Assembly (NCBI GenBank): GCA_963854835.1
Contig: OY978526.1
Coordinates: 17,152,368 to 17,216,367, forward strand
DNA: 64,000 bases
Origin: Megamerina dolium
Lineage: Eukaryota; Arthropoda; Insecta; Diptera; Megamerinidae
Direction of reading: 5' to 3'
Part shown: one piece after another, positions 39,760 through 49,299 of the stretch
Position numbering within the stretch: position 1 is the stretch's first letter
Layout of the letters: each line of letters opens with the position of its first letter
The notes under the pieces: model-generated
The model's database searches: none
What the model saw: only the letters and a program-made list of their open reading frames with translations
What the model was told of the DNA's origin: nothing
Translations under genes and position numbers: made by a program

Positions 39760-40313
39760 GTAAGTGAAAAAAATCATTAAAGCATTAAATCAAGTTGAGA
39801 ATATTGAGAAATTATTTTTAAATAAAATTTTAATTTGTATCTTAATTAATAACGGTTGGTAAAGTTTGTAAATTCATTCGCTTAATTTTACTTATATTTC
39901 ATGTTGTTTGAATTAAATTCCATTTTGACGGTATTGATATAGTATGTAGTGAACATTTCATGTTTTCGTTCTACTTTTTGTTATTTGAAATTAAATTTCA
40001 AGCATTTATTCGTAATTTATTCATTAAATTTGAAGTATAAACTGTTTTGGCATAAATACATATAAACACACAAGTACAAATATTCATACAAAGGCTATAA
40101 AGATTAATTATGCTAATATGTGGTACTTCATATTTAAAAAAAAAATTGCGTACAATAAAAAAGAAAATCACAAAAACGTGTAATTAAGATTTTAAATTAA
40201 TTATGTTATTTTACACAACAAACGCCAAAAACCATAATACCAATATAAATTTGTTTTTGAATGTAATTTCGATTTTGCTAATCCGTGATTTCCTGTTATA
40301 TTGTTATGATTAG
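39760..40313 (+). other. scrib intron, 554 bp
   Basis: AT-rich unique sequence splitting PDZ3. Nothing recognised. Confidence 0.85.
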
Positions 40314-40493
40314 ATTGTGCCTGGCGGCATTGCAGCAAAATGTGGTAAATTACGTATGGGCGACCGCATTTTAAAGGTGAACGATACCGATGTTTCACGT
40401 GCCACACATCAAGAAGCCGTCTTAGAATTGCTTAAACCTGGTGATGATATTCGCTTGACAATACAACATGATCCGATGCCAGTTGGATTTCAG
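40314..40493 (+). CDS. scrib: scrib exon, PDZ domain 3 (second half)
   Basis: The 180 nt exon is phase 0 at both ends. It encodes IVPGGIAAKCGKLRMGDRIL, KVNDTDVSRATHQEAVLELL and KPGDDIRLTIQHD, completing PDZ3 with its helix-B His, plus the short PMPVGFQ tail. The GFQ|gtaagt donor leads either straight to PDZ4 (41869) or through the candidate 30-nt exon at 40803. Confidence 0.97.
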
Positions 40494-41868
40494 GTAAGTT
40501 TGTTTTTTGTGAGCACTTCATGAAGTGTGGTTAATCATGCTACATATATTTACAAATACATACATCACATTGTTGTAATACACATTTATAATTTATGTAA
40601 TGAAGATTATCTGATTCCTCTATAGTGTATTTATTTTATTTGCTTAGTAAGCATAATTTGAATTTATTTACATTTACACATTAGCAGATACACAACCTCT
40701 TTTTTGATTTTGAATATTCACGCTATGCAAACTATGTATGTATTGTCCATTTCTATACTGTTTTATCTATTTTTTTTTGTACACCTCACTTTATACGGCT
40801 AGCACATACAAGTAGATTACGTGCCCACTGAGGTAAGCTTCTTCGCAAAACTATAATATTGGTATTTTGTTTTATTAGTTGACTGTTTTCTTCTGAATGA
40901 CTTCGATTTTGCTGAATTTAAATTCACTTAGCTAAACACCTTCAAATGAATGAATAAGATCAAGTGACCATATTATATCGTTTCGTTGCATTTTCTTTTG
41001 TTGTTTTTGTTGCATTTGGATGGATAAAGTGATTGATTAAATTTTGTTTGTTGCTGTATATTGATGATGATTCCAATGAGACTGTATTTATTGAAATATT
41101 CAACTATGTGCAGGATATATAGTTGTCGCTTACTTTAAATAGACATTCTCTTTAAAAAGAAAATTCCTTCTTTGCATACAAATATACCATGTAGCTAGTT
41201 GGTTTGTTTTTCTTGCTTATCAATATAGGAATACAAGTGAATACAATGTGTAAATCAAGTATAAAATAATCAACTTTTTGGCAAAATAAAATAATACCGA
41301 AGGTATTAGTTAAGATTTTGTGTATACCGGGCTTTAGATTTCAATTAGGCTAAAATGTTGTAATTTTTTTCCTGTTGTTTTTACAAGTACTCTTTGCCTA
41401 GCAACCAATATTTGAAAACAGATAATTTAGCTATTTTTTTTACTGCTTGCTTACTGTTATCTATACCGCATCTGATATGTATAAGCATTCTCCCCTATAT
41501 ATTTTTATTCTATTGCAAATCTTGAAATGAAACAATGACTGTAATCATTGTACACATTTGCTTTCGTTCAGTATGTCTGTGTTTCGGTCTGACTGTCTGT
41601 CTGTTTGTCTGTCTATATATTTATATGTATACCATTCAATTTAGATCATTTCAGTCAGTTGCAATTTTTAGTGAAACATTTCATAGAGTTGTATTTGTAA
41701 TATATACGAAGGATTGCCCTATTTATAGATATATGTATTTTATTTATATTACTCTTGTATTTTCAATTTCATCTTATTCCATTTTTTTCCGTATTTTTTT
41801 TGCTCTTATCATCATCATCATCATCATGATGATTGCCGTTATTGTCATTGTCATTATAAATCACACAG
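40494..41868 (+). other. scrib intron, 1.38 kb, with candidate mini-exon
   Basis: AT-rich intron with ATC and CTGT short repeats near its 3' end. It contains the candidate 30-nt exon at 40803. No mobile element recognised. Confidence 0.75.
40803..40832 (+). CDS. scrib: candidate scrib mini-exon between PDZ3 and PDZ4, 30 nt
   Basis: Thirty bases encode HIQVDYVPTE between an acceptor with a T-rich tract (tatttttttttgtacacc...ggctag) and a consensus GTAAGC donor. Both flanking exons are in phase 0, so inclusion adds ten residues after GFQ and before DIIISK, in the linker between PDZ3 and PDZ4, which is very short in Scrib. The protein sequence has no low-complexity character. Splice signals and phase only; no expression evidence. 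Confidence 0.6.
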
Positions 41869-42027
41869 GATATTATCATTAGCAAAACTGATGGTGAACG
41901 TCTGGGTATGCACATTAAGGGCGGTCTTAATGGCCAGCGTGGTAATCCAGTCGATCCAACAGATGAGGGTGTATTTGTGTCGAAAATTAATTCGGTCGGT
42001 GCAGCCAGGCGAGATGGAAGGCTTAAG
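41869..42027 (+). CDS. scrib: scrib exon, PDZ domain 4 (first half)
   Basis: The 159 nt exon follows tcacacag and ends aag|gtaaat, phase 0 at both ends. It encodes DIIISKTDGERLGMHIKGGL with the RLGM carboxylate loop, then GNPVDPTDEGVFVSKINSVG and AARRDGRLK. Corresponds to Drosophila PDZ4 except for a few substitutions at its start. Confidence 0.97.
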
Positions 42028-42444
42028 GTAAATTATTATTATTGTTTATTTTTTTATTTATTTATTTTTCCTCCACAGCTGCTACTAATTTCCTAGTATT
42101 TGATTAATTCTATTGTAGGATAGGGATTGTAGAATAATTGTTGAAAGAAAACCAATTATATTTGAATATTTACTGTCATGTACAAATACTTTATTCGTAT
42201 TTGGAAGAGAATTATGAAAATAACGCTTTTGGTTTTTGGCCAAGGTTTTAATCTAAGAATTATATTATTCTAAGATTGTAACATTGTGCAATAGTTGCAA
42301 GTTAATAGTCAGCGAGAGTAGTAAAAAAGTAATATAATGCAGAAGCAACACAATCTAAATACTAGGAAGTAATAACTGCAGAATCGTAATATTAATATTA
42401 AATTCTCTTTCTTGCTATTGCTGTTGTTGTTATTGCGACATTAG
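42028..42444 (+). other. scrib intron, 417 bp
   Basis: AT-rich, no feature recognised. It ends in a TTG-rich tract before ttag|GTT. Confidence 0.85.
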
Positions 42445-42646
42445 GTTGGCATGCGCCTGCTTGAAGTTAACGGCAATTCACTGTTGGGCGCTACACATCA
42501 GGATGCAGTTAATACATTGCGTAATGCTGGCAATGAAATCCATTTGATTGTATGCAAAGGATATGACAAATCCAATTTAATGCATTCCATTGGTTCAGCT
42601 GGTGGCATGAGCACCGGTTTCAATTCCAACACTGGCAGTCGGCATG
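42445..42646 (+). CDS. scrib: scrib exon, PDZ domain 4 (second half)
   Basis: The 202 nt exon encodes VGMRLLEVNGNSLLGATHQD, AVNTLRNAGNEIHLIVCKGY and DKSNLMHSIGSAGGMSTGFN, completing PDZ4 and the conserved IGxAGGMSTGFN tail. It ends catG|gtaagt in phase 1, joining GA to give Gly of the next exon (GSRASETGS). Confidence 0.97.
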
Positions 42647-42722
42647 GTAAGTAATTTTACAATATACATAGAAGTGCATATATGATTTGATTTCTTGTAT
42701 TTCTTTGCATTAATAAAAAAAG

Positions 42723-42811
42723 GATCACGTGCTTCAGAGACTGGTTCTGAATTGAGTCAAAGTCAAAGCATATCCAGTTTAGATCGTGATGAAGACGAAC
42801 GATTGCGACAA
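42723..42811 (+). CDS. scrib: scrib exon, SRASETGSELSQS segment
   Basis: The 89 nt exon encodes GSRASETGSELSQSQSISSL then DRDEDERLRQ, a strongly conserved Ser-rich stretch after PDZ4 with several candidate phosphosites. The acceptor is unusual: it is preceded by an A run (aataaaaaaag) with the pyrimidine tract displaced about 12 bases upstream. Entered in phase 1, left in phase 0 at caa|gtaagt. Confidence 0.95.
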
Positions 42812-42880
42812 GTAAGTTTAGCTAGATGCATAGTCTGCTCAATGTATAGTCACTGCAATAATGTTGATCATTTCTTGTAG

Positions 42881-43135
42881 GATTTCGAAGTTTTTGCATC
42901 AAAAACTGAACCGACCAATGACGAAACGTCAATATTGGCAGCAACGGCAGCAGCAATTGTGAGTGGTGCATCAACACAAGCACCAACATCACAACAACAT
43001 GCTGCTGCTGGTGGTGGTGGTAATATAAATAATGGAGGACTGCCACAACATCCACTGACTCCAGATGCAATGGTTGCACTTGTCAATTCTGAGCAATCAT
43101 TGACACAGTCAAAAGAGAAGAGTACACCGGAGAAA
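42881..43135 (+). CDS. scrib: scrib exon, Ala/Thr-rich tail segment
   Basis: The 255 nt exon starts DFEVFASKTEPTNDE (compare DFDVFAS in Drosophila) and runs through an Ala/Gly/Asn-rich low-complexity segment. It ends VALVNSEQSLTQSKEKSTPE plus K at a gtacgt donor, phase 0. Length of the low-complexity part differs from Drosophila. Confidence 0.94.
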
Positions 43136-43260
43136 GTACGTTTTTCAAAAAGAGGAAGGAATACACGCCGAATCTTTGTTTAAATAGCTTTTACATTTTG
43201 TTATTAAATGTTGTAATTAATTATTTGTTATTTTCTATCTCACTTTTTCTAATCGCAAAG

Positions 43261-43605
43261 GTTCTTGAGATTGTTCGCGCAGCAGATGCATTCACAACAG
43301 TACCACCAAAATCGCCAAACGAACATCACGATCAGGATAAAATACAAAAGACAACAACTGTTGTCATTTCGAAACATACACTCGATACGAATCCTCCAAC
43401 ATCAAGCGCAGCGGTGTCGCCAACAACGCCAACGACACCAACATCAACAACGGCAGGAGCAGCTGCAGCGGCAACAACTACAGCTGTCGCAGCAGCATCA
43501 GCGTTGCCAACAGCAACATCAGTTACAACGGCGACCGTAACAGAAACAACAGCAGACATAGCTACTGTACCATTACAACAACCAGCTAAACAGCCACAGC
43601 AACAG
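43261..43605 (+). CDS. scrib: scrib exon, VLEIVRAADAF tail segment
   Basis: The 345 nt exon follows aatcgcaaag. It encodes VLEIVRAADAFTTVPPKSPN, EHHDQDKIQKTTTVVISKHT and LDTNPP, all nearly invariant with Drosophila Scrib, followed by a long Ala/Thr/Pro-rich spacer. The donor cag|gtatat in phase 0 is shared by three possible continuations: the tiny terminal exon at 46961, the long exon at 49300 and the common exon at 57287. All three accept phase 0. Confidence 0.95.
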
Positions 43606-45214
43606 GTATATTATTCATACATATTATGATTAATCATCACAATATTATTGTTTTACCTTGTACAATAATCCTTGTGCTGTCATCCTTATATTTTCAATGT
43701 TATTTTGTTTTATTTCTACTTTATGTCCGTTCGCTGACTCACATTTGTATATACATATATATGTGCGTGCGTGTGTGTGTGTCTGCGTTGTTTTACTATC
43801 GTTTATTTGTTATTGCTGTTGTTATTGTTGTTGTTACTGTGTTTGTGTACGTACGTACGTTTGTGTTGCATTCATGTGTTCTATCTCGAATGGAACATAT
43901 TCGCTAATACGCTATACGCCTCAAGAAATATCAGAGATATCACAACACACACGTATGTATATACCTACACACATCATACTAAATATCATTACTACTACTA
44001 TTACTACTACCATCACAACTACTACTATCACATCTACTACTATCAACAACTTGTGTGTATCTAATTTACTTATGTCTCATTTTTTTTTTTAAACTTTAAT
44101 CTAATATTTTTGTTTTTGAAGTTGTCTCGTTTCGATGTGTTTTCATATAGAAATCACAAAAACACACATCGTATAATATCTACACTCATCCATACATACA
44201 TACATGCATATCTTTAGCTAAGGATCAAACGTACGACTTGTAGCCTTCACGCACATCTGTACATATGTATATAAATACTCACTTGTACTTCTTGAATCTG
44301 AAGGACGTGAAGCAAAAAAAAAAAAAAAGAAGTAATAGAAGAAAAACGGAGGAGTAGGAGAAGTAGAAGGACAAAAAGAATATGTCTTTCATATGTTCCA
44401 TGTAGATATATGTTCATATATGTTCATATAGTACGTTAGACAGACAACAATATAAATTTATTGTGTTTATGTGTGTTCTGTTGTGTCCTCTCTCGTTTAT
44501 ACATTTGTTCATTATTATTATATTATTATTATTACTATTATGTATTTTTATTGCTGGTTGCTGCTGTTGTGTGCTCGAGTTTGTTTGTATGTATGTATGT
44601 TGTTCATAATGTTTGAAATAGTTTTCAATGTGTTTTTTCTTTGTTTCTTTCTGATATTTCGCAACACTTAGCGAACGATGGATTATTGTTTCGTTTGCTT
44701 TTCAATTGTGTTATAATTTTTGTGCCATTATGCGTGATTAGAAATGGATTGTTATTGAAGTGTATGAAGGAAAGAATTCTCGAAGGATTAAATCAACTGT
44801 TTCGCTCTATTTAATATTGAAAAATTCGATTTTCTTTTCTTGTCCAGTTCATTGTGGTATCGAATAATAATTTTTGAACTAACTCTAAATGAGTTTTAAT
44901 TAATTTTAGTGAATGATTTTCAAATGTTTGTATAAATTTGCCACTATTAGAGGTAATAATTTATAAATGATGTATGAAATAGATGTTTATAGAATGCATG
45001 AAATAATAGGCCAATGCATATTGGTTTATGGGGTAACAATATGGTTGTATTTAATATAAATATGTTTATATGAGATTGGTCCTAAAGTGTGAAGTTGCTT
45101 CGATTTTCATGTTGCGCGTACTAAAACGTTCATTTTGATTTAAATGAGCATCATGTAGAATATGAAAATTGTTTCATTTTGTGTAAATTCCAGAAAGTAG
45201 TATAATTTAAAACA

Positions 45215-45500
45215 TCCCAGGGTACTCCTAAAGGAGTAAGATTTATGATTCAATATCATTCATTCTTTCTACCTAATATTTATTTCGGATATATTTCTTA
45301 TATTTACTCCTTAAGGAGGCTTTTATATAATATTAGCCTAAAAAAACCCGAAAATTGACAAAAAAAAAACCCCAAAACTGTCGGGGAATCGTTAGGGGTA
45401 AGTCATGTACTGTAATATAAAATGTGCATTTTATATATACTTATTCTACCATTCTTAAATGGTAGAATAAGTATATAACCGATCTTTATACAATTTTCAT
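45215..45500 (-). repeat. dispersed tandem-unit repeat, inverted fragment
   Basis: The reverse complement shows the family marks: TTGTCAATTTTCGGG near 45350, GCCTCCTTAAGGAGTAAA near 45315, and ATTCCCCGACAGTTTTGGGG and ATCATAAATCTTACTCC steps. Two diverged units are visible. Edges are not defined. Confidence 0.5.
45434..45477. repeat. perfect 20-bp inverted repeat with 4-base loop
   Basis: Arms 45434-45453 and 45458-45477 are fully complementary (inner ends ...CTACCATT and AATGGTAG...), separated by CTTA. Lies within the repeat-family fragment. Confidence 0.9.
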
Positions 45501-45544
45501 TGGGAAAAATGTTCTATACAATATAAAAGAATTATCTTCATATA

Positions 45545-45845
45545 CTAGGGGGATGGAAAAAGCTTCGAATAGAAGACATTTTTTAACCAAATTCGGTTTT
45601 ATTTCTTAATATACATTCCTTCAGTGAGTCCAACAGTTTTCGAACTCTTTTATCCCGTTCAAAAAGTAATCCTTCAAAAATTTTCCAAAGTATGCCTTAG
45701 TTTCAGCTATGAGTTTCTCATTTGAGTAAAATCGCTTAGCGGTAAGCCAACTCTGTAGGTTTGGCAAGAGGAAAAATTCGCTGATAACCAGGTCTGGCAA
45801 ACGCGCTAGATAAGGAACCAGTACAAATTCGATTTCGTGCAATTT
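45545..45845 (-). pseudogene. mariner transposase C-terminal fragment
   Basis: On the minus strand a 73-residue frame reads LARLPDLVISEFFLLPNLQS, WLTAKRFYSNEKLIAETKAY and DYFLNGIKEFENCWTH. This is the usual end of mariner transposases (SPDLAPSDYFLFPNL..., NEEVIAET.AYF, ..GI.KLE.RW). The third catalytic Asp position, the D of SDY, is replaced (ISEFF). Only the 3' quarter of the gene remains and the N-terminal part is absent. Confidence 0.75.
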
Positions 45846-46039
45846 TGCTTACGCAACTAACGATGAATGAATGAACCAACATTGTTGGTTATATCGTTGT
45901 CTTGCGTTAATAATAGTGTTTAATCGGATTACGAAACTCAGAGTTTTCCATTTTAACAAAAACACGAAGTTTGATAGCTTCTTACTGCTGTCTCTCTGAG
46001 AGGGCAGACTTAGGCCAGAAAGTCCTATTGTGATACCAC

Positions 46040-46330
46040 CGAGCTCCTCTACCAATACTGTTGTGCATGTTAAATTTAGGGAGCTACTTATATTAGTCGT
46101 TTTCGAACGACAAAACCCTTGTGACATCACTTTAACTTAGTTTTGTCACAGAGCTCTTTTAAGAAGCATTTTTGGCAAAGTGTTACACCCGGAAAAATTA
46201 CCAATTCTTGCCGGCAGGTGGATACCGTTAGAAAGAAAAATCTTTTCGATATGAAATTTTGTTGTGCTTCAGCCGGGGACTCACGACCTGCAGATCAAAA
46301 GGTCAACGCACTAACCACTAATTTTGATCC
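46040..46330 (-). mobile_element. tRNA-derived SINE, copy 4 (old, diverged)
   Basis: Aligns by eye to copy 1 along most of its body: TACTGTTGTGC, GTGACATCACTTT, TTTTGTCACAGAGCTCTTTT, AAGAAAAATCTTTTCGATAT, AGCCGGGGACT, CAACGCACTAACCACT. It carries many substitutions and small deletions and has lost the terminal GGGTGCC end. It sits directly beside the mariner fragment, so this is a nest of old insertions. Confidence 0.75.
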
Positions 46331-46960
46331 ACCTGGGACATTTTTGCTTTATTTAGATCAAAAAGATACTTTTAAAACTTGGAATTTGTAAATTGAAGTT
46401 ACTTTAATTTGTTTCATACAATTCGGAACCAATAAAACTAGTTTATATATAAATCTAGTTTGTTAATCTTCATATATACGAATATAATAGGTATTTATGA
46501 TTACACCTGCATGAGAATAACGTTATAACAGAACGTTTCTTTTTAGACATGATTTTTTTTTATGATTTTTTTTTCTCAATTAAAACTATTGGTGTTGTAT
46601 TTAACCCTAATTAAATTATCTGAATATACCATTAACGTAAATAAATGCTTGTGCTCGTATGTACAAATACTATTTTCTTACCTCTATTCTATCTATGTGT
46701 TTTTTTTTTTTAATTGGCCATTTACTTCTTGTATATAATCGATATAACTTTGTTGTTATCTACATAAATATTTGCATCCCAAAATAAATAAACCATAATC
46801 GAATGAAGAATATTATATATTGTACAAAAAATAAAAATAAAAAAGAGTACCTAAAAGTTTATTAGGAAAATTTCTTCATATCTTCTTCGATTAAAATATA
46901 TCTGTTTTTCTACTCTTCTTTTCTCTCTTCTTTTTTTTATGTCTTTCGTTTTCATTGCAG

Positions 46961-46984
46961 AATTCTGAGCAAACTATTGCTTAA
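46961..46984 (+). CDS. scrib: scrib alternative terminal exon (short tail)
   Basis: A strong acceptor (ttttctcttctttttttt...ttcattgcag) is followed by AAT TCT GAG CAA ACT ATT GCT TAA. In phase 0 from the 43261-43605 exon this gives a seven-residue end NSEQTIA and a stop, yielding a Scrib form without the KVPKSVSDKK and coiled-coil-like segments. The polypyrimidine tract is among the best in the window. Poly(A) site not identified, although A-rich sequence follows at about 47049. Supported by splice signal and phase only. Confidence 0.55.
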   Translation, partial: NSEQTIA

Positions 46985-48035
46985 CAAGCGGATGTTTATA
47001 ACTATAAGACTGAATATTTAGTTTAACGGAAAGATACAAACAAACTAGAAAATAAAAAAAAAAAAAATTTTTTTTTTTTTTTGGATATTAAATTCTCTCA
47101 TAGTGAATGAACTGAAATGTTCAAAAAGAAAACTTTCTACAAGATAAAATATACATATTTATATTTTGTTTCCTTTAATTTGTGGCGGAAATGGCGAAAA
47201 GGAAATTATTTATGTCATAGTTGGATTTGTTGAATGCAAAAAAAAAAAAAATATTTATGTTGCCAAGTTCAGAAGAAGATTTTCTACAAAGCATACGACG
47301 ATTACGACGATTGTCACCCGCATTTGTTTTTTCTCAATTTCATTTCGAAATTGTAGATGTTGTTTATTTTATGTTGTAGGGAAAGAAAGATAATTATTAA
47401 ATATGTTATTCTAGTGCAGGTTTGTTGCTGCTGTAAAATTGTACAGTAAAAGCAGTTATACAAAAAAAATATTACCTACCATTTGCATTTATAATGTTTT
47501 TATGTATATTTCTATAATGAACCGAAATTTCTATAATGAAATAAGAATTTTTGAAAAAGTCTAGTTAAAGAAGCAATGATAATGATGATGATGTGTTTAT
47601 TTGTTTTTTCTCTTGTGAAATTTCCTAAATGTAATACAAAATGGTTTCGACTAAAAGACGACCGACCACTACCAAAATACCACTACCAAACATCCATTAC
47701 CAACACCATCACCACCACCAATCACTACTTGTTCAATCAATTTACAATACTTCAATTTCTAGACATTTTAATAATCTCTCTTTTTGATGTTTTTTTAGTT
47801 TTTTGCAAACCACACAAACACTCTTTGGGAACATTGTTTGTATCAATCAATATACTCATTACTCAATTCCACAAAATTTAATCGAAAAACATACACTCTT
47901 TGTACGCTCGTGTTAATTCGGAAAATATACTCCCTCCTTCAGTGCAACAAAATTGAATTCATAACTAACTTTAGGTATTTCTGTGTATTTTCATATCTAA
48001 ATGCATGTGTATACACATGTGTATGTACTATACAT

Positions 48036-48221
48036 TAGGTTGGGTCGATGAAACAAGTTTGGAATGGGCACTCTTTAATTGAAAGCTGGACTACTTTGGA
48101 TCAATCTAAAAACATATGTCTGTTTTTAGGGTGGCCCGAATAATGCCCAGATGCATCAATTAAGAAGTGGAATTTCAAATATATTTTTTGTTGTTGTATG
48201 AGAATTGCACCCAACCGACTA
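48036..48221. mobile_element. possible small MITE, 186 bp
   Basis: Bounded by short inverted repeats containing GGTTGGGT (48038-48045) and ACCCAACC (48209-48216), within TATA-rich flanks. The interior is less AT-rich than its surroundings (GGAATGGGCACTC, GGGTGGCCCGAATAATGCCC). No coding capacity. TIRs are too short to assign a family. Confidence 0.35.
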
Positions 48222-49299
48222 TACATATACAATTTATGTATATTAAATGAATAACAAACTATATTCAATGGTCCAATGTGTGTAAAGAAACACTCGTTAA
48301 ATATTATTATTAAAATGATTATTATTATATTATAATATATATATGTAAATGTATTCTATTGTTGAAAAGAGGAATCTATTTATATTGAAAGTGAGATGAG
48401 AGCGTTAGAGAAAAAGTGAATAAATACAAAAAACAAAAAAAAAAAAAAAAGAAAAGGATAATATTTGATGTTATTTAATAATAATGATAATAATAAAACA
48501 ATAAATGAATATTAATTAATTCTGTTGATAAAGTTAACTAAAAAAAAAAATGAAAATGAAAAAATCAAATTTTTTATGTCAATCAATATTTGAATGTCTC
48601 TTCGTAAATATAAAATTTTTTGTAAAAATATTCAAAGAACATTTGAAATTTGTTTTATTTATCCAACGACTTTAAAAAACAAAAACAAAAAAAAAATAAA
48701 ACGAAACAACATTTTGAGGTTGCTAATGCAATTTTGCTCTGCTTTATGTGCTATTGTTTCGTTTGTTTGATACTTTTTCGCTTATTCTGCTGCTGGCTTT
48801 GTTGATTTATTTGATTGTCTTTTCTGTTCTTGTTGTATTAACAATGTAAATGAAAAATCTTTTGCGCATTGAATTTACCGTCTATTTTGTTTTCTTATTT
48901 AGTCTATACGTATATCTTCACAATCATAGCTATTACGTGAAAAGCACTCAATTCAAATTACTCAGCGTACGAACGAGAAAACACCAAGACCAAGCATACT
49001 TATTTACAACATTAGTACTACAAAGTGAAGCATTGGTTTTTTGTTTGTTTACTGCGCTAGCTTTTTTTTGTACACACATATGCACACATACTTACTTACA
49101 CATAAACAAATTCATTCACAAACACTACTTACCTCACTCTTAATTTTTGTGCTTTATCGAATGTGTTTGTTCTCATCATCAACTACCACTACCACACTAC
49201 CACCAAAAATTGTTTAAGAATTTAATTTTAATTGTACAAAAAAAAAAAATTCTTAAAAATATCAAATCTAAAACAAATTAAATCATCAAAATTTACTAG

